Below are positions 54,390 to 62,713 of a DNA stretch of 64,000 nt, in pieces. This DNA comes from an uncultured Pelagibacteraceae bacterium. GTDB lineage: Bacteria > Pseudomonadota > Alphaproteobacteria > Pelagibacterales > Pelagibacteraceae. The DNA is taken from the NCBI GenBank assembly GCA_902624195.1, contig CACNWV010000001.1, positions 1 through 64,000 of the forward strand, given 5' to 3'. A program made the translations under genes and the position numbers. Under the pieces are notes generated by a model. That model was not told the DNA's origin, did no database searches, and saw only the letters and a program-made list of their open reading frames with translations. Every line of letters starts with the position of its first letter. Within the stretch, counting starts at the first letter, position 1.

Positions 54390-55346
54390 ATGAAAAAAAA
54401 GATATTTGTAACTAGAAGACTTCTTAAAGAAAATGAGGAGAAGCTTAAAGAAATGTTTGAAGTTACTTTAAATAAAGATGACAAAATTTATAAAGCCCAG
54501 GAAATTATTGAAAATACTAAAGACTTTGATGGAATATTAAGTTCTGTTTCAGATCCTATTAATGCTGACACAATATCTAAACTTTCCAGTTCTATTAAAA
54601 TCATTGCTAATGGTGCGGTTGGTTTTGGGAACATAGATATTAAAGCTGCGAAAGAAAAAGGCATAACTGTAACAAATACACCAGATGTATTAACGGATGC
54701 GACTGCTGATATTCAGATTTTACTTTTATTAGGAGCATCGAGAAAAGCTTATGAGGGAAGGCTAGCCGCAGAAACTCAAAGTTGGAAGTGGTCTTGGGAT
54801 TTTTTATTAGGTAAACAAATGTCTAATAAAAGACTTGGCATACTTGGAATGGGAAGAATAGGCAGAGCAGTTGCTAAAAGAGCGAAAGCTTTTAACATGG
54901 AGATCCACTATCACAATAGATCTAAACTTTCATCTGATTTAGAAGATGGTGCAATTTATCATAAGGATTTAAAAGGCTTATTTGAAAAAAGTGAATTTTT
55001 ATCTATTAATTGTCCAGCCACTCCAGAAACAACAAAGTTAGTAAACAAAGAAACCTTAGGTTATTTAGAAGAAAATACTGTCATAGGAAATGCAGCTAGA
55101 GGAGATATAGTTGATGACGATGCAATGATAGAAGCTTTAAAAAATGGAAAAGTTTTTGCCTATGGTTTAGACGTATATAACGGCGAGCCAAAAATTCATC
55201 CAGAATATTTAAAGTTAAAAAATATTTTTTTGTTACCGCATTTAGGTAGCGCTACAAAAAGAACTAGATGGGATATGGCGTATAGGGCTACAAAAAATTT
55301 GGAGGATTTTTTTTCTGGCAAGAAACCACAAGATCAGGTGAATTAG
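54390..55346 (+). CDS. D-isomer-specific 2-hydroxyacid dehydrogenase (glyoxylate/hydroxypyruvate reductase-like)
   Basis: NAD(P)H-dependent reductase of 2-keto acids. The NAD-binding motif GMGRIGRAVAKR is central; catalytic Arg (NAARGDIVDD), Glu (LDVYNGEPKIHP) and His (LPHLGSAT) are all present. Length 318. It follows glcF by one base, so glycolate oxidation and glyoxylate reduction seem to be encoded together. Preference for glyoxylate, hydroxypyruvate or another acid is not decided by the sequence. Confidence 0.9.
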   Translation: MKKKIFVTRRLLKENEEKLKEMFEVTLNKDDKIYKAQEIIENTKDFDGILSSVSDPINADTISKLSSSIKIIANGAVGFGNIDIKAAKEKGITVTNTPDVLTDATADIQILLLLGASRKAYEGRLAAETQSWKWSWDFLLGKQMSNKRLGILGMGRIGRAVAKRAKAFNMEIHYHNRSKLSSDLEDGAIYHKDLKGLFEKSEFLSINCPATPETTKLVNKETLGYLEENTVIGNAARGDIVDDDAMIEALKNGKVFAYGLDVYNGEPKIHPEYLKLKNIFLLPHLGSATKRTRWDMAYRATKNLEDFFSGKKPQDQVN

Positions 55347-55354
55347 TACACTCA

Positions 55355-55367
55355 CAGATTGAATCTG
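55355..55367. promoter_or_regulatory. Short palindrome CAGATT-G-AATCTG before dctP
   Basis: Six-base arms around a single central base, 98 bases before dctP and 8 bases after the dehydrogenase stop. Form and position suit a regulator site for the transporter, but an AT-rich half makes chance plausible. The 106-base gap also holds a stem-loop (55397-55430) and a strong ribosome site. Confidence 0.25.
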
Positions 55368-55396
55368 CAAATTAAAATAATTCCAAAAAAGACGAG

Positions 55397-55430
55397 ACTC
55401 TGATTTAAGATTATGTTTAAATCTTTGAGT
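55397..55430 (+). promoter_or_regulatory. Stem-loop in the dctP leader
   Basis: Arms ACTC (55397-55400) and GATTTAA (55402-55408) pair with TTAAATC (55417-55423) and GAGT (55427-55430). It has no following T-run, so it is not a normal terminator. It could fold in the 5' leader of the dctP mRNA and shield or stabilise it. Confidence 0.3.
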
Positions 55431-55441
55431 TAATTAACAAT

Positions 55442-55449
55442 AGGGAGGA
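55442..55449 (+). promoter_or_regulatory. Strong ribosome binding site of dctP
   Basis: AGGGAGGA lies three bases before ATG 55453 and contains a full AGGAGG-like core with one G extra. Most genes in this window have weak or no Shine-Dalgarno sites, so this marks dctP for unusually high translation, as expected of a periplasmic binding protein. Confidence 0.75.
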
Positions 55450-55452
55450 CAT

Positions 55453-56622
55453 ATGTCTAAAGAGAAAAAGAACATAAAGAAAAAATCTCCTTCAAGACGA
55501 AAATTTTTCAAAGTTGCTGGAGCAGTAGCAGCTGGTGGAATATTGGCGGCTTGTAAACCTCAAGGAGGCGCTGGTGGCGGCGGCGGAGGAAAATCAGTAA
55601 CACTTAAAATGCAAGCAGCATGGCCAAGTGGTGCAAATATTTTCTTCGAAATGGCTGGAGACTACGCGCGTATGGTTGAGGAGATGTCTGGCGGTTCACT
55701 TAAGATTGATTTACAACCGGTCGGTTCAGTTGTTAAAACTTCTGAAATTGGTCAAGCTGTAAGTTCAGGATCACTTGATATGGGCCACTGGGTAACAGCT
55801 TACTGGTATGGAAAAAATCCAGCTGCATCACTTTTTGGAACTGGACCGTCTTACGGTTTATCTTCACAAGAAGTAATGGGATGGATTGAGTACGGTGGAG
55901 GAAGAAAACTGTATGAGGAAACTTTGAAGAAAGTTGGCTTCGATTACGTAGGTTTTTTCCATATGCCGATGCCAGCACAACCTTTTGGTTGGTTTAAGAA
56001 GAACGTTACACAAGTTTCAGATGTTACAGGTATGAAATACAGAACAGTTGGACTTGCAACAAACGTTTTAACTGCAATGGGAATGGTCGTAAGACAATTA
56101 CCAGGCGGTGAAATTCAACCAGCAATGAAAACTGGACTAATCGAAGCAGCAGAGTTCAACAACCCTACATCGGACTCTCAATTTGGAATGCAAGATGTTT
56201 CTAAGCATTACCATCTAGGTAGCTTCCATCAGTCACAAGAAATGTTCGAGATACCTATAAATAAAAAAAGGTATCAAAGTTTATCACCAGAGCACCAAGC
56301 TATATTAAAGTATGCAGCTTATAGTGCAAACAGTGATAACTATTTTAAAGCATTAGTAAGATACTCAGCTGATTTGAGCAAACTAATGAACGAGCATAAG
56401 GTTAATGTATATCAAACTTCAGATGCAATTTTAGCTCAACAACTTAAAGGTTGGGACCAAGTTATCGGAGAATTTTCTGGTAAGGATCCTTTCTTCAAGA
56501 AAATTGTAGATTCGCAAAAAACTTATGCGAAAAGAGTTATGAAATACTTACTGATGAATCAACCAAATTACAGGCTCGCTTATGAGAATGAATTTGGAAA
56601 ACTTTCTGACGTTAAAATTTAA
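55453..56622 (+). CDS. dctP: TRAP transporter substrate-binding protein (DctP family), Tat-type lipoprotein signal
   Basis: Binds the solute in the periplasm and hands it to DctQM. The N-terminus has the twin-arginine motif SRRKFFK (14-20), a hydrophobic run and a lipobox LAAC ending at Cys34. A Gly/Ala linker then joins the DctP domain, which begins VTLKMQAAWPSG. The family's conserved Arg region is YRTVGLATNVLTAMG, and EAAEFNNPTSD marks the second lobe. It resembles the TakP/FcbT1 subgroup for 2-keto or hydroxy acids. The neighbouring genes favour a short organic acid as ligand; this is inference. Confidence 0.92.
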   Translation: MSKEKKNIKKKSPSRRKFFKVAGAVAAGGILAACKPQGGAGGGGGGKSVTLKMQAAWPSGANIFFEMAGDYARMVEEMSGGSLKIDLQPVGSVVKTSEIGQAVSSGSLDMGHWVTAYWYGKNPAASLFGTGPSYGLSSQEVMGWIEYGGGRKLYEETLKKVGFDYVGFFHMPMPAQPFGWFKKNVTQVSDVTGMKYRTVGLATNVLTAMGMVVRQLPGGEIQPAMKTGLIEAAEFNNPTSDSQFGMQDVSKHYHLGSFHQSQEMFEIPINKKRYQSLSPEHQAILKYAAYSANSDNYFKALVRYSADLSKLMNEHKVNVYQTSDAILAQQLKGWDQVIGEFSGKDPFFKKIVDSQKTYAKRVMKYLLMNQPNYRLAYENEFGKLSDVKI

Positions 56623-56633
56623 TTATTCATAAA

Positions 56634-56664
56634 AAAAAGGGGGATATTTACAATCCCCCTTTTT
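56634..56664 (+). terminator. Intrinsic terminator/attenuator between dctP and dctQ
   Basis: A 12-bp perfect stem (AAAAAGGGGGAT with its complement) around a 7-base loop, with its 3' arm itself a T-run. It lies 12 bases after the dctP stop codon and 17 bases before dctQ. It probably lets most transcripts stop after dctP and some read into the permease genes, giving more binding protein than membrane subunits. Confidence 0.85.
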
Positions 56665-56681
56665 CAATTTAAAAATAGTAC

Positions 56682-57260
56682 ATGGATAAATATATAAAAT
56701 TTGCAGACAGTTTAAGTGTGGCAGTTGGTAAAGCTTTCTCATGGTGTATTGTTATTCTATGCTTAGGTACGTGCTACGAGGTAGTAATGGCTTATTTGTT
56801 TAACAAGCCAACTTTATGGAATTTTGATTTCAGTTTACAAATGTATGGAGCTATATTCATGATGGCTGGAGCTTATACCCTTTCGACTCAGGCTCACGTA
56901 CGAGGAGACGTTTTATACAGATTAATGAAAACTAAAACACAAGCAAAACTTGATTTGATACTTTATTTAATATTTTTTTTCCCTGGCGTTTTAGCTTTAA
57001 CGTTTTACGGTTTCGATTATGCTGCTTTAGCATGGAAGATTAAAGAAACTAGCTGGAATAGCCCGGCACAGATACAAATCTACATGGCAAAATCTTTAAT
57101 ACCTCTCTCTGGTTTGCTCTTAACTTTACAAGGAGTTGCAGAAGTTTTTAGATGTTTAAATTGTTTGAAAACAGGAGAGTGGGAAATGCGAGAAGATGAA
57201 GATCAAGAGACAGAAAAGATATTAATTAAAGCTTCACAAAACGAAGCAAAGGAAAATTAA
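56682..57260 (+). CDS. dctQ: TRAP transporter small permease subunit DctQ
   Basis: Four-helix membrane subunit of the TRAP carrier. Helices are near WCIVILCLGTCYEVVMAYLF, YGAIFMMAGAYTLSTQAHV, LILYLIFFFPGVLALTFYGF and LIPLSGLLLTLQGVAEVF. VRGDVLY after helix 2 is the family signature. The C-terminus is acidic. Length 192. It follows the dctP terminator and precedes dctM by one base. Confidence 0.94.
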   Translation: MDKYIKFADSLSVAVGKAFSWCIVILCLGTCYEVVMAYLFNKPTLWNFDFSLQMYGAIFMMAGAYTLSTQAHVRGDVLYRLMKTKTQAKLDLILYLIFFFPGVLALTFYGFDYAALAWKIKETSWNSPAQIQIYMAKSLIPLSGLLLTLQGVAEVFRCLNCLKTGEWEMREDEDQETEKILIKASQNEAKEN

Positions 57261-57261
57261 A

Positions 57262-58623
57262 ATGTATTTTTATATTCCAGATCCAGTAGTAGCAATGATC
57301 ATGATGTTTGTCTTCCTTGGAGCTGTGCTCCTAGGTTTCCCAATTGCTTTTACTCTAATGGCTATGGGTATTGGATTCGGGTATTACGCATATTTTGACT
57401 GGCGTTTGATGGATCATATATTCGATAACAGGATATTTGGTCTTTTTGTTCAGAATACCTATACTGTAATGGATAACACCGTGCTTACTGCGGTTCCATT
57501 ATTTTTATTCATGGGTTATTTAGTAGAAAGGGCTGGAATAGTTTCAAGATTATTTTTTGCAATAAGGCTTGCTTCGCACAAATTACCGGCCTCGATGGCG
57601 GTAGCAGCTTTGATTACTTGCGCTTTGTTTTCAACAGCCACAGGAATTATTGGCGCGGTAGTAACACTGATGGGTTTATTAGCTTGGCCAGCCATGATCA
57701 AAGCAGGCTATGATAAGAAGTTTTCTTCTGGCGTTATATGTGCTGGTGGTTGTTTGGGAATTTTAATTCCACCAAGTATAATGTTAATAGTTTATTCTGT
57801 AATTGCGCAACTATCACCTTTAAGATTATTTGCTGCTGCGATTTTTCCTGGATTATTATTAGCTGGACTTTATATAACATACTCAATCGTACTGGCTTAT
57901 CTTAATCCAAAGATAGCCCCTAAACCACCTAAGGAAGAAATTCCAGCACCCTCAATAATTGTAAAAGAAATACTTGTTTCTTTTGTACCTTTGTTTTCAT
58001 TAATACTGCTCGTATTAGGATCAATACTTGGAGGCCTAGCAACACCAGCAGAAGCTGCAGCTGTTGGCGCTTTCGGGGCATTAATTTTATCGTACGTTTA
58101 TAAATCGCTAAAATGGAAAAATTTTAAAGAATCGGTTTTTTTAACAGCAAAAACTTCAGCAATGATTATGTGGTTATTTGTTGGTTCCTGGACATTTTCG
58201 TCAGTATTTTCATATTTAGGAGGACATGAGGTTTTTGAACATTTTTTTAAATCAATGAATCTAGCTCCTTGGCAATTTCTCGTTATAACCCAAATAATTA
58301 TTTTTATCCTTGGATGGCCCCTTGAGTGGACTGAGATCTTAATTATATTTGTACCTATATTCTTGCCACTATTAGATTTATTTGGCGTCAATCCGTATTT
58401 ATTTGCAATGCTAATAGCTTTAAATTTGCAGACTTCATTCTTAACACCTCCAATGGCCATGTCGGCTTATTATCTTAAAGGAGTTCAATCAAAAAATGTT
58501 GAGTTATTAGAAATTTTTAAAGGTATAATTCCATTTTTAGGAATTGTCATATTTGCAATGTTCTTAATGTATATTTTTCCTGGAATTGCTTTATGGTTAC
58601 CTGAAACTTTATTTGCGAATTAA
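57262..58623 (+). CDS. dctM: TRAP transporter large permease subunit DctM
   Basis: Sodium-coupled carrier subunit with about 12 helices and the elevator fold. The family marks LGFPIAFTLMAMGIGFGYYAY, TVMDNTVLTAVPLFLFMGYLVERAGI, and GGCLGILIPPSIMLIVYSVIAQ with the hairpin motif are present, as is the second half GGLATPAEAAAVGAFGALI and LNLQTSFLTPPMAMSAYYLKGV. Length 453. Starts one base after dctQ. Confidence 0.95.
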   Translation: MYFYIPDPVVAMIMMFVFLGAVLLGFPIAFTLMAMGIGFGYYAYFDWRLMDHIFDNRIFGLFVQNTYTVMDNTVLTAVPLFLFMGYLVERAGIVSRLFFAIRLASHKLPASMAVAALITCALFSTATGIIGAVVTLMGLLAWPAMIKAGYDKKFSSGVICAGGCLGILIPPSIMLIVYSVIAQLSPLRLFAAAIFPGLLLAGLYITYSIVLAYLNPKIAPKPPKEEIPAPSIIVKEILVSFVPLFSLILLVLGSILGGLATPAEAAAVGAFGALILSYVYKSLKWKNFKESVFLTAKTSAMIMWLFVGSWTFSSVFSYLGGHEVFEHFFKSMNLAPWQFLVITQIIIFILGWPLEWTEILIIFVPIFLPLLDLFGVNPYLFAMLIALNLQTSFLTPPMAMSAYYLKGVQSKNVELLEIFKGIIPFLGIVIFAMFLMYIFPGIALWLPETLFAN

Positions 58624-58629
58624 ATTTAA

Positions 58630-59961
58630 ATGATAGATGTTTCATCTTTAAGTGCTTACGAATTATCATTAAGACTTAAATCAGGAGAAATTTCATCTGT
58701 AGATCTTTGTAAATCGTATATTAATAGAATAAAAAAATTTGAAAAAGATGTACATGCGTGGCAATTTTTCGATGAGAAAATATTGTTAGAAAAAGCTGAA
58801 GCAGCGGACGACTATAGAAAATCAGGAAAACCTTTAGGCCCTTTACACGGTATCCCGGTTGCAATCAAAGATATTATTGGAACTTACGATATGCCTACAG
58901 AGTGTGGAACTATATTTAGAAAAAAACAGTCTAGCTCTCAAGACTCAGAAATCGTAAACTTACTCAAAAATGCTGGAGCGATTGTTATGGGTAAAACCGT
59001 TACGTGTGAGCTGGCCTATATTCACCCATCTAAAACAACAAACCCTCATGACTACACTAGAACACCAGGCGGTTCCTCAAGTGGCTCTGCAGCAGTGGTA
59101 GCCTCATACATGGCTCATTTGTCAATAGGGTCTCAAACGGGAGGATCGGTCATCCGGCCAGCTTCTTACTGCGGAGTTGTTGGGTATAAACCTTCTTATG
59201 GTTTAATTTCAAGGAACGGTGTTTTGAAAGTATCAGATAAATTGGACACCATTGGTGTTTTTGGAAGAACAGTCAAAGATGTAGCTTTGTTAGCAAAATC
59301 TCTAATTAGGAAAGATTTATATGATGCAAGCACCATATATTTTTCCTCAGACAAAATGTTAGAAGTCTGCGAAGAAAAGTTAGAATTTGAACCAAAATTC
59401 ATTTTCTACAAGACTAAAAATTGGAAAAATATTAATAAAAAATCTCAAGAGGCCTTCGAGTTTCTCATAAAGTCATTTAAAAAAAATATAGAGACACATG
59501 ATGAACCATCGTATTTCAATGATATTCCAAAATATCATAAAATAATTCACGAAGTTGATATGTCTAATAATTTTCAAGTTTATTATAAAAAAGATAAAAC
59601 CAAACTATCAAAAGAGATGAGAGAGGCAATATCAAGAGGTCTTAAATACACTGCAAAGGAATATACAGATGCTATAGATTTTATGAAACAAAGTTATGAA
59701 TCATATAAAGAAGTATTTGATGATTATTATGGTATTTTAACTCCTTCAACAAGCGGAGTGGCTGATAAAGGACTACAGTCGACAGGAAGCGCAGACTTCC
59801 AAAAAATTTGGACTTATTTAGGTTTACCCGCAATTTCTCTGCCTTTACTTACAGGAGAAAATGACTTACCTTTGGGGTTGCAATTAGTTGGTAACAAATT
59901 CGACGATTTAAGATTATTAGGAACAGCTAAATGGCTGGAGGATAATTGTAAAGATGAATAA
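58630..59961 (+). CDS. Amidase-signature family hydrolase
   Basis: Hydrolyses an amide or related C-N bond with a Ser-cisSer-Lys triad. Lys80 is in VAIKDIIGT, the cis-Ser is Ser149 in PGGSSSGS, and the nucleophile is Ser173 in GSQTGGSVIRPAS; spacing matches malonamidase. Length 443. It is 6 bases after dctM, so the TRAP system may import an amide or the acid released. The substrate cannot be named. No GatB or GatC neighbour is present, so it is not GatA. Confidence 0.92.
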   Translation: MIDVSSLSAYELSLRLKSGEISSVDLCKSYINRIKKFEKDVHAWQFFDEKILLEKAEAADDYRKSGKPLGPLHGIPVAIKDIIGTYDMPTECGTIFRKKQSSSQDSEIVNLLKNAGAIVMGKTVTCELAYIHPSKTTNPHDYTRTPGGSSSGSAAVVASYMAHLSIGSQTGGSVIRPASYCGVVGYKPSYGLISRNGVLKVSDKLDTIGVFGRTVKDVALLAKSLIRKDLYDASTIYFSSDKMLEVCEEKLEFEPKFIFYKTKNWKNINKKSQEAFEFLIKSFKKNIETHDEPSYFNDIPKYHKIIHEVDMSNNFQVYYKKDKTKLSKEMREAISRGLKYTAKEYTDAIDFMKQSYESYKEVFDDYYGILTPSTSGVADKGLQSTGSADFQKIWTYLGLPAISLPLLTGENDLPLGLQLVGNKFDDLRLLGTAKWLEDNCKDE

Positions 59962-60136
59962 AAATACTTCAAAGATAATAGGCTGTTCTTTAGCAGTAAC
60001 TTTTTTAGTTGGTTTAGCAACTACTTTAACAAGATCTTCAATGATTGGTTTTTTTGATGTACTGCCGGTATTTATTGTAATGACACTTGCAATAGGTATG
60101 ATGCTATATGAAGCATTCTTTACCAACAAAAAATAA
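59954..60136 (+). CDS. Small membrane protein of unknown function
   Basis: The 60 residues hold two hydrophobic helices (KIIGCSLAVTFLVGLATTL and FFDVLPVFIVMTLAIGMMLYEAFF) separated by a short RSSMIG linker. I do not recognise the family. It overlaps the amidase by 8 bases and the next transporter by 29 bases, which fits a real, translationally coupled gene. A role with either neighbour is possible. Confidence 0.65.
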   Translation: MNKNTSKIIGCSLAVTFLVGLATTLTRSSMIGFFDVLPVFIVMTLAIGMMLYEAFFTNKK

Positions 60137-61010
60137 TTTAGCTCCTTATATTCTTTTATTTGTCCAGCCGATCTTCATGGCTACTAATACTATAGTTGCA
60201 AGAGGCGGTGTAGAGTCAGTTCCGCCTATATCTTTGGCGTTCTGGAGATGGTTTACAGTATTTATCATATTATTCCCCTTTTTTTATAATGAAATTATAA
60301 AAAATAAAAAGGAGTTTACTAAAGAATTTTTCAAGCTATTTTTTTTAGGTTCTATGGGTTGTGGCATCTGTGGAGCCTTCCCAAATCTCGCAGGTATGAC
60401 AACCACTATGGCAAATATTGGAATTATTTATACATCTTCACCAGTAATAATAATTTTTTTTTCAATTTTGTTCTTCAACGAAAAAATTAATCTTTTTAGA
60501 ATATTAGGTCTATTAATTTGTATAGCAGGAGTTTTTACAATTATATCTAAGGGAAATTTGGATTTTTTAATCAACTTTAATTTCACAATAGGAGATTTAT
60601 GGGTTTTGGGAGCAGCTTTAGGTTGGGCTCTTTATTCAATTTACCTGTTGAACTGGAAATCTAAATTTGGCTTAATGGCTCGATTTACTTTAATCGCAAT
60701 GTTCGGATTTGTATCACTTTTCCCTTTTTTCATTTTAGAAAATATTTATTTTGCTAAGACAAATTATAATCAGACATTTTTGTTGTGGATTTTATTTGCT
60801 GCAATTTCGCCAAGTATCATAGCCTTTTCTTTGTACACTAGATTACAAAAATATGTGGGGGCATCGTTAGCTGGATTTTCTTTATACTTATTTGCAGTTT
60901 ACGGATCTATATTTGGAATTATAATTTTCGAAGAACCATTATTAAACTTTCATTATTTAGGCGGGCTGCTAGTTTTTGCTGGAGTTTATCTCGCTAGAAA
61001 AAAAATATGA
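60108..61010 (+). CDS. DMT-superfamily (EamA-type) transporter
   Basis: Ten hydrophobic helices arranged as two EamA repeats: the first includes FMATNTIVARGG and PISLAFWRWFTVFIILFPFF, the second GDLWVLGAALGWALYSIYLLNWKS. Length 300 is standard. Members export or import metabolites such as amino acids or nucleotides; the substrate is unknown. It overlaps the following hydrolase by 4 bases. Confidence 0.92.
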   Translation: MKHSLPTKNNLAPYILLFVQPIFMATNTIVARGGVESVPPISLAFWRWFTVFIILFPFFYNEIIKNKKEFTKEFFKLFFLGSMGCGICGAFPNLAGMTTTMANIGIIYTSSPVIIIFFSILFFNEKINLFRILGLLICIAGVFTIISKGNLDFLINFNFTIGDLWVLGAALGWALYSIYLLNWKSKFGLMARFTLIAMFGFVSLFPFFILENIYFAKTNYNQTFLLWILFAAISPSIIAFSLYTRLQKYVGASLAGFSLYLFAVYGSIFGIIIFEEPLLNFHYLGGLLVFAGVYLARKKI

Positions 61011-61810
61011 AATATCTTTATATAGTTTTGTCATCAATTTTATTAGCCTATCTTATAATAGTACTTTTCACCTATCTATATCAAAGAAAATTACTCTATC
61101 ATCCTAGTGAAAATAATTACACCGGAGATGAAATTAAATTTGAATATAAAGAAGTTTTCATCGAAGTTGACAAAGATATAAAACTTAAATCGTGGTTTTT
61201 AGAAAAAGACTTAAAAAAATATAAAACAATTTTATATTTTCATGGTAATGCAGGTGATTTAACAAATAGAGTTCATAAGTTGAATGAACTAAAAAAATTA
61301 AATGTAAATATTCTTATAATCTCATGGAGAGGATTCAGCGGTAATCCCGGCAAACCAACTGAAAAAAATTTGTATAGTGATGCTAGAAAATCAGTCGAGT
61401 GGCTTAATTATTCTGGAATTGAAAACAAAAATATAGTTTTGTATGGAGAGTCATTAGGTACTGGTGTTGCTACAGAATTGGGCCAGGATAATTCTTTTTC
61501 AAGTATCGTTTTAGAGTCACCTTTTACCTCAATTGCTGCTGCAGCAAAAATTTATTATCCATACTTACCAATCGATTTACTCATAAAAGATAGATATGAC
61601 TCTCTTAAAAAAATTAAAAATATAAATACACCTATCTTAATTATGCACGGCAAGAAAGATGACGTTGTTCCTTTCAAAATGGGGCTAGAATTATTTGAAA
61701 AAGCAAACGATCCTAAATTTAGTTACTTTTCTGAGGACGATGATCACATGATGAAATTCAACGATCAACTAATGAATTCCTTAAAAGAGTTTTTAGATTT
61801 CAATACCTAA
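61007..61810 (+). CDS. Alpha/beta hydrolase (BEM46/YfhR-like), membrane-anchored
   Basis: One N-terminal helix (IVLSSILLAYLIIVLFTYLY) anchors a hydrolase domain. The oxyanion motif YFHGNAGD, nucleophile elbow GESLGTGVA (Ser), acid in MHGKKDDVVP and His in DDDHMMKF form the usual triad. Length 267. The substrate is unknown. The last 18 bases overlap the convergent ftsY gene. Confidence 0.9.
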   Translation: MKYLYIVLSSILLAYLIIVLFTYLYQRKLLYHPSENNYTGDEIKFEYKEVFIEVDKDIKLKSWFLEKDLKKYKTILYFHGNAGDLTNRVHKLNELKKLNVNILIISWRGFSGNPGKPTEKNLYSDARKSVEWLNYSGIENKNIVLYGESLGTGVATELGQDNSFSSIVLESPFTSIAAAAKIYYPYLPIDLLIKDRYDSLKKIKNINTPILIMHGKKDDVVPFKMGLELFEKANDPKFSYFSEDDDHMMKFNDQLMNSLKEFLDFNT

Positions 61811-62713
61811 TAAAGCTTTTGAAAAATATTCAGCATTGAAAGGTTGTAAGTCATCTTCTTTTTCTCCCATTCCAATAGCAACAATAGGTAAATTATATTT
61901 TTTACAAATAGCAAGGACTACTCCACCTTTGGCCGTGCTATCAAGTTTTGTGATTATAAGACCTGTGAGATTATGAATTTTACTAAATTCTTCAACTTGA
62001 TTTAATGCATTTTGACCAGTAGTTGCATCAAGAACAAGAATTACCTCGTTTGGAAAAGAATTATCAATTTTTTTTAATACATTAATTATTTTTTTGTATT
62101 CTTCCATTAAATTTTTTTTATTTTGCAGTCTTCCTGCTGTATCTATTAAAGCAACATCAATTTCATTTTTTTTTGCAAATTCAGCAGTTTTAAAAGCAAC
62201 AGAGGCTGGATCACTATTAATTTCAGATTTGATGATATCTACTTTTACTTTTGCAGCCCAAACCTGCAATTGATCTATAGCAGCCGCCCTAAAAGTATCT
62301 GCAGCTCCAAAAACAACAGATCTATTATTATCTTTAAAATACTTTCCGAGTTTTCCTATACTAGTTGTTTTTCCAACACCGTTTACACCAGATACAACAA
62401 TTACAGCAGATTTAGCATTTCCCATCAGACTTAAATCTTTTTCATACTTTTGAAGATTTATTGCTAACTTGTCAGCTAACAATTTTAAAATTTCTTTGTG
62501 ATCATCCAACTTTTTATCAATCTTTAAGCTTTCAAAATCTTTTCTAAGTTCTTTAGCCACATCAACACCAGCATCAGACGAAATGATTAATTCCTCAAAT
62601 TCTTCTAGAATATTTGAATCAATTTTTTTTTTCGAAAAAATATTTTTAAATCCCAAAGATAATTCATTAGAACTTTTACCTAACCCTATCTTAAATTTAT
62701 CAAATAAACCCAT
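61793..62713 (-). CDS. ftsY: Signal recognition particle receptor FtsY
   Basis: Membrane-associated SRP GTPase that docks ribosome-SRP complexes on the translocon. The N domain (about 1-95) is followed by the G domain with SGVNGVGKTTS at 108-118, DTAGRLQNK, and TKLDSTAKGG. The acidic A domain of E. coli FtsY is absent; only a short amphipathic MGLFDKFKIGLGKSS precedes the N domain. Length 306. It lies one base after dapF and near its partner gene ffh (63711). Confidence 0.97.
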   Translation of the reverse strand: MGLFDKFKIGLGKSSNELSLGFKNIFSKKKIDSNILEEFEELIISSDAGVDVAKELRKDFESLKIDKKLDDHKEILKLLADKLAINLQKYEKDLSLMGNAKSAVIVVSGVNGVGKTTSIGKLGKYFKDNNRSVVFGAADTFRAAAIDQLQVWAAKVKVDIIKSEINSDPASVAFKTAEFAKKNEIDVALIDTAGRLQNKKNLMEEYKKIINVLKKIDNSFPNEVILVLDATTGQNALNQVEEFSKIHNLTGLIITKLDSTAKGGVVLAICKKYNLPIVAIGMGEKEDDLQPFNAEYFSKALLGIEI

